Source of the DNA: JACQHM01 sp964535215 | GTDB taxonomy: Bacteria > Methylomirabilota > Methylomirabilia > Methylomirabilales > JACQHM01 | DNA: 64,000 nt | Assembly: GCA_964535215.1 (NCBI GenBank) | Contig: CAZHST010000009.1 | Span: 22,693-86,692, forward strand | Direction of reading: 5' to 3' | Shown here: piece by piece, positions 42,708 through 50,383 of the stretch | How positions within the stretch are numbered: the stretch's first letter is position 1 | Layout: each line of letters begins with the position of its first letter | Made by a program: the position numbers and the translations under genes | Notes under the pieces: generated by a model | The model's database searches: none | Seen by the model: only the letters and a program-made list of their open reading frames with translations | What the model was told of the DNA's origin: nothing

Positions 42708-42987
42708 TTAGCTGATTGAACGGTCCCTTGAAATCATATTAAACTGATCGTTAGCGCGTCCTCGTTCTGCATCCGTGGCTGCGGGCACAAACTGGAACTG
42801 GGGCGGCAAGGCGGTCCAGGTCGCAGCCGCCGCATCAATCCGTGGCCGCCAATCTGCCGGAAGATGGACGTGCTTGGTAGAGATGACGGTAACATCGTTA
42901 TTGGCAGCCTTCGGATCGCAGCGGTCCCCTGGGGGTTGCCCCCCTCCCCCGCCTGGCGCACACCATCGGAATTCTGTATCGGTCCAT
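42708..42987 (-). pseudogene. Probable gene remnant of an exported or protease-like protein
   Basis: A good ribosome site (AAGGAGG) and ATG at 42987 open a minus frame that stops after 29 codons. A shift of one base gives a longer protein-like reading to TAA 42708-42710, with DRCDPKAANNDVTVISTKHV, HLPADWRPRIDAAAATWTAL and PPQFQFVPAATDAERGR. The middle recalls the start of matrixin-like metalloproteases (strand followed by A-x-x-x-W helix), but no HExxH is present. I read it as a frameshifted, truncated gene. It follows the secreted-protein gene by about 30 bp on the same strand. The 120 bp between it and pgeF show only a short hairpin near 42609-42630. Confidence 0.38.
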
Positions 42988-43018
42988 GGTCAACCTCCTT
43001 TTCTTCAAGAACTACCTG

Positions 43019-43537
43019 TCAGGGCGTGAGGGCGGCCTGGATCTGGGCAATGAACTCCGGAAGCGGGATCGCAGTGCCCTGACCATACAGCCAATCCAAA
43101 TTCGGTCCCCAGACCTTGTCATCTTTGACCCAATACGCCCCAAGGCGTGTGGGAGCCAGCAGTGTTAGCATTGAGGGATCCCGCTTCAAAAAGAGCAGAA
43201 ACCGCTCGTTCAGCGACAACCCAGCAGCACATGTGTCCCCAGCTATCAAGTTGCCTACCCGGCCCCCGAAGGCCGTCACGATGACCTGGGCCGGAGTGGA
43301 GGGGTTCTTCAGATCCGCCTCCACCTGGATGGTGAAGTCGGTATAAATGTCACCGTCCACACCAAAATAGCTTTTTTGATCAACCACTTTCCCAAGGAGG
43401 ATAGTGTCCGCCATCCGGGCTAAGTCCTCAATTTTGACCGGCCCCCCAAAGACACACGCCAACCCCGGCCCTGGAAGGACAAGCCCTCCAACAACGACCA
43501 GCACGCTCATCAGTCCAATTCTCATTCGTGTCTTCAT
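43019..43537 (-). CDS. Secreted hypothetical protein
   Basis: 172 aa, family not recognised. A signal peptide (RIGLMSVLVVVGGLVLPGPG) ends before LACVFGGPV; LACV could be cleaved as a lipobox or by signal peptidase I. The mature part contains MADTILLGKVVDQKSYF, FTIQVEADLKNP, VIVTAFGGRVG, and ERFLLFLKRD, a layout seen in exported beta-rich proteins with a conserved Cys pair. AAGGAGGGATACGGAA supports ATG 43537. Base composition here is visibly less GC-rich than the flanking genes, suggesting acquisition. Confidence 0.7.
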   Translation of the reverse strand: MKTRMRIGLMSVLVVVGGLVLPGPGLACVFGGPVKIEDLARMADTILLGKVVDQKSYFGVDGDIYTDFTIQVEADLKNPSTPAQVIVTAFGGRVGNLIAGDTCAAGLSLNERFLLFLKRDPSMLTLLAPTRLGAYWVKDDKVWGPNLDWLYGQGTAIPLPEFIAQIQAALTP

Positions 43538-43663
43538 TTCCGTATCCCTCCTTCATCGCTTAGCGAAAATCCAACTGGTACAGATACCAGATCCCCGCTT
43601 TGTCATCGGACTGCAGGGTGCGCCGACATTCACCCTCTACATACACCCTGTCAAGGCGTTTCT

Positions 43664-43862
43664 GATCTGACCCCATATCACGGTCACGAGGCCTTTCTCC
43701 TGATCTGCCAGATAGAATAGCCCTGTCCTCTCATGGTTTTCCAATTGACAGGATCGGGAGGATCTTATACCTTCATCCAACAGGATGGTCTCGGGAGGGA
43801 GGATCGCCGGAACGCCGGGGAGGTCTATTACGGCATTTTTAGGGAGAAAGGGGTCAGATCAT
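43664..43862. repeat. 12-bp perfect inverted repeat flanking a 175-bp non-coding segment
   Basis: TGATCTGACCCC (43664-43675) and GGGGTCAGATCA (43851-43862) are exact inverted copies. The right copy runs into the ATG of the dehydrogenase gene. The 324-bp gap between the secreted-protein start and this gene contains only this repeat and a promoter-like site. Such GGGGTCAGATC ends are reminiscent of sequences near REP-associated transposases, so it may be a transposon-derived miniature element. No transposase is here. Confidence 0.5.
43745..43771 (+). promoter_or_regulatory. Possible promoter of the MDR/SDR dehydrogenase pair
   Basis: TTGACA (43745-43750), 15-bp spacer, TATACC (43766-43771), inside the segment bounded by the 12-bp inverted repeat and about 90 bp upstream of ATG 43861. 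The spacer is short, so strength is uncertain. Confidence 0.4.
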
Positions 43863-44892
43863 GAAGGCGGTGGTGAAGACCAAGAAGGGGATCGGGAACA
43901 TCGAAGTCCTGGACATGCCGGAGCCAAAGGTCGGTCCGGGCCAGGTGAAGATCCGGGTCCGGGCGGCAGGGATCTGCGGGACGGACCTCCACATCTACTA
44001 CGATGAGTTCCCCAACCGGCCGCCGGTCATCCTGGGTCACGAGTTCTCCGGGGTGGTGGCCGAAGTGGGGGAGGGCGTGAATTGGCTCTCACCCGGGGAT
44101 CGGGTCGTTGCCCAGACCTCGGCCGTGACCTGCGGCCGCTGCCGGTATTGTCTCACGGGCTCGATCGCCATGTGCCGGGAGCGGCGGGGGATCGGCTTCG
44201 GGGTGAACGGGGCCTTCACCAAATACATCGTCGTCCCCCATCAGATCGTCCACAAGATCCCCGAGGAGGTGGACGATCTCTCGGCGGCCATGACGGAGCC
44301 GGCCTCGGTCGCCGTCCACAGTGCCATTGAGCGGGTACCGGTCGCCGCCGGCGATACGGTCCTGGTCAGCGGGGTGGGGACCATCGGGCTTCTCATCCTC
44401 CAGGTGGCGAAAGCCCAGGGGGCGACAGTCCTCGTCGCCGGCACCTCTCAGGACAAAGCCAGGCTGGAGCTGGCCAGGAGCCTGGGGGCGGATCACATCA
44501 TCAACGTCAACGCGCAGGACGTGGTGAACGTTGCCCTCGATCTTACAGGCGGGGAAGGGGTGGACATCGCCTTCGAGTGTGCCGGTGCCCCCCAGTCCTA
44601 TAATGCTTGCCTGAAGGCCCTTCGCCGTCAAGGGGCTTTAGGGATGGTCGGCCTTTACGGGAAGACCTTCGACGCCGAGAACGAATTGATCCCCATGAAG
44701 GAGCTTCAGGTGATTGGGATCTACGGCCATATCTGGGTGACCTGGGGACGGGCCTTGTCGCTCATGGCCAAGGGGATGATCAAGACCAGGCCGTTGATCT
44801 CGGCCGTCCTCCCGATCACCCGATGGGAGGAAGGCTTCAGACAGTTGGAGGCGAAGGAAGGGGTCAAATATCTGTTGCAGCCCGTGGACTAG
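43861..44892 (+). CDS. Zinc-dependent medium-chain dehydrogenase (sorbitol dehydrogenase-like)
   Basis: 343 aa MDR family alcohol or polyol dehydrogenase. Catalytic zinc ligands: AAGICGTDLHIYY (Cys about 39) and ILGHEFSGVVAEVG (His-Glu). The structural zinc site is TCGRCRYCLTGSIAMCRERR with four Cys. The NAD-binding motif is SGVGTIGLLILQVAKAQGA. Similar proteins act on sorbitol, threonine or 2,3-butanediol; substrate is not readable. Next to an SDR gene 11 bp downstream, so a two-step oxidation of a polyol or hydroxy acid is plausible. The start codon lies in an inverted-repeat arm. Confidence 0.9.
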   Translation: MKAVVKTKKGIGNIEVLDMPEPKVGPGQVKIRVRAAGICGTDLHIYYDEFPNRPPVILGHEFSGVVAEVGEGVNWLSPGDRVVAQTSAVTCGRCRYCLTGSIAMCRERRGIGFGVNGAFTKYIVVPHQIVHKIPEEVDDLSAAMTEPASVAVHSAIERVPVAAGDTVLVSGVGTIGLLILQVAKAQGATVLVAGTSQDKARLELARSLGADHIINVNAQDVVNVALDLTGGEGVDIAFECAGAPQSYNACLKALRRQGALGMVGLYGKTFDAENELIPMKELQVIGIYGHIWVTWGRALSLMAKGMIKTRPLISAVLPITRWEEGFRQLEAKEGVKYLLQPVD

Positions 44893-44903
44893 GAGGGAGA
44901 CCC

Positions 44904-45650
44904 ATGAGCTTCCAAGGGAGGGTAGCGATCGTGACAGGGGCAGGGAGCGGGATGGGGCGGGCCATCGCCCTCCGGTTCGCGAAGGAGGGGGCAGCCGTCC
45001 TGTGTGCCGATCTGAACCTGGCGGGAGCGGTAGAGACGGTCAAGGAGGTGGAGAAGCTCGGCGCGAAAGCCCTGGCCTATCGCGTGGATGTCTCCAGGAG
45101 ACCTGAGGTCGAGGAAATGGTGAACGCCGCCCTGAAGAACTTCGGCCGCCTCGACATCCTGGTGAACGCCGCCGGGATCTGGAAGGGGACACCGGCCGAG
45201 GAGATCCCGGAGGAGGAGTGGGACCGGATCCTGGGGGTGAACCTGAAGGGGCTCTTCTTCTGCTGCCAGGCGGCCTTCCCGGCCATGAAGGGAAGGGGGG
45301 TTGGCCGGATCATCAATATTGCCTCCGTCGCCGGCCGGACGGGGGGCTCCTACTGTGGCGCCCACTATACGGCCTCCAAGGGGGGGGTGATCGCCCTGAC
45401 GAAGCGGCTGGCCAAGGAGTGGGCCCCGTATGGGATCACGGTGAATACTGTCAACCCCGGCCCGGCCGACACGGCCATGACGGCCGACTGGCCGGCCGAG
45501 ATCAAAGAGCGGATCAAGGCAAACATCCCCTTGGGACGATTCGTCCAGGCCGAAGACATCGCCGAGGCCGTGGCCTTCCTGGCCTCCGACGCCGCGGCGT
45601 TTATCACCGGCGAAACGCTCGAGGTCAACGGCGGCATCCTGATGGACTAG
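44904..45650 (+). CDS. Short-chain dehydrogenase/reductase
   Basis: 248 aa classical SDR. NAD(P) motif VTGAGSGMGRAIALRFA (TGxxxGxG), NNAG-equivalent LVNAAGIW, catalytic Ser in NIASVAGRTGG, YxxxK as YTASKGGV, and the end ITGETLEVNGG. An acidic residue after strand 2 (CADLNL) suggests NAD. AGGAGGGAGACCC precedes ATG 44904. FabG-like or 3-hydroxy-acid dehydrogenase function is likely; exact substrate unknown. Probably cotranscribed with the MDR gene. Confidence 0.92.
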   Translation: MSFQGRVAIVTGAGSGMGRAIALRFAKEGAAVLCADLNLAGAVETVKEVEKLGAKALAYRVDVSRRPEVEEMVNAALKNFGRLDILVNAAGIWKGTPAEEIPEEEWDRILGVNLKGLFFCCQAAFPAMKGRGVGRIINIASVAGRTGGSYCGAHYTASKGGVIALTKRLAKEWAPYGITVNTVNPGPADTAMTADWPAEIKERIKANIPLGRFVQAEDIAEAVAFLASDAAAFITGETLEVNGGILMD

Positions 45651-45655
45651 CGACC

Positions 45656-45752
45656 AGGATTGGGGATTGGGGATTGGGGATTGCGGATTTTGGAAGAATG
45701 CACCCGTCTTTCAATCCGAAATCCGAAATTGGCAATCCGCAATCGGCAATTT
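45656..45752. repeat. Heptad GGATTGG array folding on an inverted array
   Basis: Left arm: four GATTGGG-type heptads then GATTGCGGATTTT (45657-45691). Right arm: CAATCCGAAATCCGAAATTGG, then AATCCGCAATCGGCAATTT (45712-45752). An 11-bp perfect inverted pair is GATTGCGGATT (45679-45689) with AATCCGCAATC (45734-45744). The array fills the gap between the SDR gene and the hydroxyacyl-CoA dehydrogenase gene. A transcript would form a long imperfect stem that could act as an insulator or terminator. Confidence 0.7.
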
Positions 45753-45763
45753 GAGAGGGGGAG

Positions 45764-46723
45764 ATGGGGCGGATCCTAACCGTGGAGGAGATCAAACAGG
45801 TGGCGGTGATAGGGGCCGGCACCATGGGCTCCGGCATCGCCCTAACGTTTGCCAGGGCCGGCTACGAGGTCAGCCTCCAGGCCAGACGAAGGGAGAGCCT
45901 TGACAGGGCATTCGCGATCATCCATGGGGCCTGCCGATCGCTTCAGCAGGCGGGGGTTCTCTCCCCTGATGAGGTGGAGGCGACCTGCCGTCGGATCAGA
46001 GCCACGACGGATCTGGCTGAGGCCTTGGACGGCTGCCAGTTCGTCAGCGAGAATGTTCCCGAGCGGCTGGATCTCAAGCAGGAGATCTTCAGGGAGCTAG
46101 ACCGGCTCCTCCCTGAGGCGATCCTGACGACCGATACCTCCGGTCTCTCCATTACCGAAATCGCCTCGGCCACCCAGGATCCCGGTCGGGTGGTCGGCCT
46201 CCACTGGGTCAACCCTCCCCACCTCATCCCCCTGGTCGAGGTCATCCCCGGCGATGACACCTCCCCCGAGGCGGTGGAGACCGTGTATGCCCTCTCCCAG
46301 CGGATTGGAAAGGCCCCCGTTCGTCTGAGGAGAGAGGTTAAAGGTTTCCTCGCCAACCGGCTCCAGTTTGCCCTCCTCCGGGAGGCCTTTCATCTTTACG
46401 AGCAGGGGGTGGCCTCGGCCAAGGATCTGGATACCGTGTTAAAGAAGGGGATGGGGTTCCGGTGGGCAGTGGTGGGGCCCTTCGAGTTGATTGACCTAGG
46501 GGGCTTAGACAGTTTCTACAACGTTTCAACGTACCTGATGGCCGAGCTGAACCGCTCACCGGATCCCCCGAAGGCCTTAGGTGATCCGGTCTCGAAAGGC
46601 CGGCTCGGGATCAAGACGGGGGCCGGGTTCTTCGAGTACCCTCCCGGGAAAGCTGAAGAGGTCGTCGCCCGTCGGGATGGCCTGCTGATCGAGCTTCTCA
46701 AAGTCCTTCAAGGGAGGTCGTGA
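45764..46723 (+). CDS. 3-hydroxyacyl-CoA dehydrogenase family protein
   Basis: 319 aa NAD-dependent dehydrogenase. N-terminal Rossmann motif VIGAGTMGSGIALTFARAGY, then SENVPERLDLKQEIFRELD, DTSGLSITEIAS, GLHWVNPPHLIPLVEVI with the catalytic His, and C-terminal FLANRLQFALLREAF, GMGFRWAVVGPFELIDLGGL and KTGAGFFEYP. Single-domain length fits 3-hydroxybutyryl-CoA dehydrogenase or a carnitine/lambda-crystallin-like enzyme. It ends 3 bp before the GGDEF regulator gene. Confidence 0.9.
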   Translation: MGRILTVEEIKQVAVIGAGTMGSGIALTFARAGYEVSLQARRRESLDRAFAIIHGACRSLQQAGVLSPDEVEATCRRIRATTDLAEALDGCQFVSENVPERLDLKQEIFRELDRLLPEAILTTDTSGLSITEIASATQDPGRVVGLHWVNPPHLIPLVEVIPGDDTSPEAVETVYALSQRIGKAPVRLRREVKGFLANRLQFALLREAFHLYEQGVASAKDLDTVLKKGMGFRWAVVGPFELIDLGGLDSFYNVSTYLMAELNRSPDPPKALGDPVSKGRLGIKTGAGFFEYPPGKAEEVVARRDGLLIELLKVLQGRS

Positions 46724-46726
46724 TCC

Positions 46727-48202
46727 GTGGCGACCATTCTCATCGTTGATGACGAACCCTTGACGCGACAGATCATCCGGGATCACCTGGAGGCCCATGG
46801 GTACACGGCCATAGAAGCCAAGAACGGCGAGGAGGCTCTGGCCTTGACCCGTGAGCGGAACCCGGATCTGATCCTCCTCGATGTGGTGATGCCAAACCTG
46901 GACGGGCTTCAGGTCTGTCGTCTCTTAAAAGAGGACAAGACCACCCAGCCGATCCCGGTGGTGCTCCTCACGGCCCGGGAAAGTCTAGAGGATCGGGTCC
47001 GGGGCCTGGATGCCGGGGCGAATGATTACCTGGCCAAGCCGGTGGATTCGAGCGAGCTTTTGGCCCGGGTCAGGGCCCACCTCCGGGCTAAGCAGTTGTA
47101 CGACGAGGTCCAGCAGCGTCAGCGGGACTTTGCCCAGGTCCTAGAGCTGTCCAAGGCCGTCGCCTCCACCCTCCGGCCCTCCGAGATCTTTCACCTCATC
47201 GTGGAACGGGTGGCGGGGCTTTTGAATGCCAGTCGCTGTTCGTTGGTCGTCATCGGGGAAGGGGGAGTCGGGTACGTGGTGGCCTCCCACGATGATCCCA
47301 GGATCACGCACCTTCCCATCTCCTTGGAGCGCTACCCGGAGATCCTTGAAGCAATCCGCCGTCGGCGGCCTCTGATCGTGGATGACGTAGCCCAGGACCC
47401 TCTCATGACCGGTGTGCGTGGACAGCTCCTGGCCCTGGGGTTTCGCTCCCTCCTGGTGTTGCCCATCAGCCTCCGGGGGACGGTGGTCGGGACCCTCGTC
47501 CTTCGGATGGCCCGGGCGGGACACCCCTTCACGGCCCGGGAGCTTCAGCTCTGCCAACTGATCGCCGAGGTCGCCGCCATCGCCCTCCAGAACGCCCACC
47601 TCTTCGAGAGCCTGGAGCTGGCCAACCTGAACCTGGAGCGGCTCACCCTGATTGATGACCTGACCCAGGTGTATAACCGCCGGTTCCTCTTCCGGAAGCT
47701 CGAGGAGGAGGCTGAACGGGCGAGACGGCACGGGCATCCCCTCTCCTGCATCATGCTGGATGTGGACGACTTTAAAAAGGTGAACGACCGCTTCGGCCAT
47801 GCCCAGGGGGATTTGGTGCTGAAGGAGCTGGCCCGGGTGGTTCAGGGGACCATCCGGCAGGGCGACCTCTTTGCCCGGTATGGGGGTGAGGAGTTTGTCC
47901 TCCTCCTGCCCATGACCGAGGGCAAGGGCGCCAAGATCCAGGCCGAGCGGATCCGAAGGGTCGTCCGATCCCATCCCTTCCCCGGGATCGCCCCCCTCCT
48001 CCCCCTGACGGTGAGCCAGGGGGTGTCGAGTTATCCCCTGGACCAGTGGACCAGGCCCACCGATCTCTTGGAGTTGGCGGATCGGGCCCTGTACCGGGCG
48101 AAGCAGGCCGGGAAGGACGCCGTGGTCTGTACCTGGGAGGTCAAGGAAAGCTTCGAAGCCAACGGCTCTAATAGTAGTGGGTCTCGACCTGGGGTTCTTT
48201 GA
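46727..48202 (+). CDS. Receiver-GAF-GGDEF diguanylate cyclase
   Basis: 491-aa response regulator that would make cyclic di-GMP. Receiver: acidic pair IVDDEP, phosphoacceptor D52 (LLDVVMPN), Lys in YLAKPVDS. A linker helix leads to a GAF domain (about 145-300, with LVLPISLRGTVVGTLVLR). GGDEF domain: TQVYNRRFLFRKLEEE, MLDVDDFKKVNDRFGH, and YGGEEFVLLLP near 385 with an RQGD inhibitory I-site five residues before it. The catalytic signature is GGEEF, active in the family. GTG start. Its last 35 bp overlap the convergent gene. Confidence 0.92.
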   Translation: MATILIVDDEPLTRQIIRDHLEAHGYTAIEAKNGEEALALTRERNPDLILLDVVMPNLDGLQVCRLLKEDKTTQPIPVVLLTARESLEDRVRGLDAGANDYLAKPVDSSELLARVRAHLRAKQLYDEVQQRQRDFAQVLELSKAVASTLRPSEIFHLIVERVAGLLNASRCSLVVIGEGGVGYVVASHDDPRITHLPISLERYPEILEAIRRRRPLIVDDVAQDPLMTGVRGQLLALGFRSLLVLPISLRGTVVGTLVLRMARAGHPFTARELQLCQLIAEVAAIALQNAHLFESLELANLNLERLTLIDDLTQVYNRRFLFRKLEEEAERARRHGHPLSCIMLDVDDFKKVNDRFGHAQGDLVLKELARVVQGTIRQGDLFARYGGEEFVLLLPMTEGKGAKIQAERIRRVVRSHPFPGIAPLLPLTVSQGVSSYPLDQWTRPTDLLELADRALYRAKQAGKDAVVCTWEVKESFEANGSNSSGSRPGVL

Positions 48203-49172
48203 AGGTTGCGTAAGCTTCGTCGAGGCTCCCCAGGCAGGTGCCGTCTAAAAGGCAGGCATCGGGGCACCGATAATCCGTGTCGCGGATCAACGAACAGGTC
48301 TCTCGCTTAAAGCAGGGATGCACGGCGGCGCGAGGGCCGCAGATCGGGGGATGGGCAGAGAAGCAGCAGCTCCGGCCGATGTGCCACAGGATCGTGTCCA
48401 GCTCGAAGACGGTCCGGCCCGAGGCGTCGCACAGCAGATCCCCCGCCCGCTGGACAGCCTCGCGGAGGGATCGCTCCTCTTCCTGGCTGACCTCCCCCGG
48501 TGCCCGCAGGCGCCCTTGAAGCCCTTCGTCCTCGACACGAACCATCCCTGCCCGGAGGGCCACCCGCATCAGGTGGTTGTCCACAGGAAACTTCAGGGCC
48601 TCCAGGTCCCTGAACCTCCAGATCTTCGAGGCCCAGAGGATCATCAAGAGGAGATACGTCTTCTTCCGGAGGGGGTCCCGGTAGGCCTCAAACTGGGAGA
48701 GGAGGTTCAGGAGACCGGTCCCGCCGCTTAAGCGACCATCGGATCGTTCGTAAAGCTCCCAGACATCCCCTTTGTACCAGTGGAGGAGGGAGAGGGCGGC
48801 CTCCCGGAGGAGGTGGAGCCGTTCCCCGATTCTCTCCAGCGTCGAGGTGGAGGGATTGAGGTCGTCGGAGAAGAGCCGCTTTAGCTCCTCCGGGGCGAGC
48901 TGGCATATCCGCTGAGCGGTGAAGATGTTTGGATCTTCCTGGTAGGCCCGCTCGGCGCAGGCGTGGAGGTAATCCCATCCGCGGAGCCCTCTTCCTCCGA
49001 GCCTCCCCTGGAGCCCCCCCGTTTGATGGCAGATGGCGACCACGTAGAACCAGAAGTTTGCCCTCCGGCGCTTCTCCTCCTCGGTCGGGGGCTCGGGAAA
49101 GAGGTCACGGACCCTTACAGCCTTCAACCGTTCGGCCACCTTCCGACACTGGGTCTCGTCAACGAGGATCAT
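48168..49172 (-). CDS. HhH-GPD-like protein with Cys-rich (Fe-S loop) C-terminus
   Basis: 334 aa, not firmly assigned. The middle has a helix-rich DNA-glycosylase-like stretch (NPNIFTAQ-type helices, RRANFWFYVVAICHQTG, and FPVDNHLMRVALRAGMV, which recalls the VDTHVxRV of HhH-GPD enzymes). The last 60 residues hold eight Cys (RSCCFSAHPPIC, HPCFKRETCS, YRCPDACLLDGTCLG), like an Fe-S cluster loop. ATG 49172 follows the tgt stop by 2 bp, so the two are coupled. This pairing hints at tRNA-queuosine handling, as queuosine-salvage hydrolases also have a DNA-glycosylase fold, but that is inference. DNA repair is the alternative. Confidence 0.58.
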   Translation of the reverse strand: MILVDETQCRKVAERLKAVRVRDLFPEPPTEEEKRRRANFWFYVVAICHQTGGLQGRLGGRGLRGWDYLHACAERAYQEDPNIFTAQRICQLAPEELKRLFSDDLNPSTSTLERIGERLHLLREAALSLLHWYKGDVWELYERSDGRLSGGTGLLNLLSQFEAYRDPLRKKTYLLLMILWASKIWRFRDLEALKFPVDNHLMRVALRAGMVRVEDEGLQGRLRAPGEVSQEEERSLREAVQRAGDLLCDASGRTVFELDTILWHIGRSCCFSAHPPICGPRAAVHPCFKRETCSLIRDTDYRCPDACLLDGTCLGSLDEAYATFKEPQVETHYY

Positions 49173-49174
49173 CG

Positions 49175-50383
49175 TCAGCGCCCTTGCCCTTTCCCTTCGG
49201 CCAGGACCTCTCCTTTCAGGAGATGTTCCTTCCATTCCTGGAAGCGGGTTTCCTTGATCGCTTCCCGCATGTCCTGGAGGAGCTTCAGGATCCAGGCGAG
49301 GTTGTGGAGGGTGGCCAGCCGGACCCCGGTCAGCTCCCCAGCCTTGAAGAGGTGGTGGAGGTAGGCCCTGGTGTACCGTTGGCAGGTCATGCAGGAGCAG
49401 TCGGGGTCAACCGGGCCAAGGTCCTTGGCAAAGGCTCCCTTTGTCACATCCATCCTGAACCGGGGCATCCCCTTGACAAGCAGCATGCCGTGCCGGCCAA
49501 GCCTGGTGGGGAAGGCGCAGTCGAAGAGGTCCATCCCCTGCTCCACCCCGTGGACGAGGTCGTCCGGCTCCCCAATCCCCAAAAGGTGCCTGGGCTTCCC
49601 CTCGGGCAGGAAGGGAACGACCCACGACACCACCCGGGACATCTCTTCCTTGTCCTTGCCTAACGACCCTCCGATGCAGATCCCCTGGACGGGGAGGGAG
49701 GTGATGACGCGGGCGCTCTCCTCCCGGAGATCCCGATAGACCCCACCTTGGACAATCCCGAAGAGGGCCTGGCGATCCATCATCCCTGCTTTCTCATGGG
49801 CCTTCAGGGACCGGATGGCCCAGCGGTGGGTCCGCTCCATGCTCCTCTTCGTGTAGTCATAGGTCGCATGATAGGGGGTGCACTCGTCCAGGACAACGGC
49901 GATATCCGATCCAAGGGCGTGTTGGACCTGCATGGAGGTCTCGGGGCTGAACCAGTGGAGGGAGCCATCAATATAGGATTTGAAGAGGATGCCATCCTCC
50001 TCAACCCGGACCACGGTGGCCTCCCGATCCTCGGGGTGGCTCCTCCGTCCCTTGATCTCGTCGGCGACATGGCCGTACCAGAGGCTGAAGACCTGGAAGC
50101 CCCCGGAGTCAGTCATGATCGGGCCGTCCCATCCGATGAAGCGGTGGAGGCCTCCGGCCTCCCGGATGATCTCCGGTCCGGGTTGCAGGAAGAGATGGTA
50201 GGTGTTGGCCATGAGGATCTGGACCCCGATGGCCCTCAGCTCCTCAGACGACAAGGCCCGCACGGCCCCCTTGGTCGCCAGCGGGAGGAAGGCTGGCGTC
50301 TCCACCTCCCCGTGGGCCGTCCGTAGCCGTCCCACCCGGGCCTTTGAGCGCGGATCCCGGTAGGTGATCTCGAACGCGATCAT
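49175..50383 (-). CDS. tgt: tRNA-guanine transglycosylase
   Basis: Exchanges guanine 34 of GUN-anticodon tRNAs for queuine or preQ1. 402 aa. Motifs: ATKGAVRALSSEELRAIG, ANTYHLFLQPGPEII, IMTDSGGFQVFSL with the substrate Asp, SYIDGSLHWFSPE, IVQGGVYRDLREESA, CIGGSLGKDKEEM, FDCAFPTRLGRHGM with the nucleophile Asp, and the zinc site CSCMTCQRYTRAYLHHL. The ATG overlaps the stop of the ICL-family gene (ATGA), and the Fe-S HhH gene follows. No preQ1 synthesis genes are in the window. Confidence 0.95.
   Translation of the reverse strand: MIAFEITYRDPRSKARVGRLRTAHGEVETPAFLPLATKGAVRALSSEELRAIGVQILMANTYHLFLQPGPEIIREAGGLHRFIGWDGPIMTDSGGFQVFSLWYGHVADEIKGRRSHPEDREATVVRVEEDGILFKSYIDGSLHWFSPETSMQVQHALGSDIAVVLDECTPYHATYDYTKRSMERTHRWAIRSLKAHEKAGMMDRQALFGIVQGGVYRDLREESARVITSLPVQGICIGGSLGKDKEEMSRVVSWVVPFLPEGKPRHLLGIGEPDDLVHGVEQGMDLFDCAFPTRLGRHGMLLVKGMPRFRMDVTKGAFAKDLGPVDPDCSCMTCQRYTRAYLHHLFKAGELTGVRLATLHNLAWILKLLQDMREAIKETRFQEWKEHLLKGEVLAEGKGQGR

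Noticed and set aside
42734..42961. 75-codon minus-strand frame near pgeF
   Set aside because: Pro/Ser-rich without features; the +1-shifted frame over the same DNA looks more protein-like.
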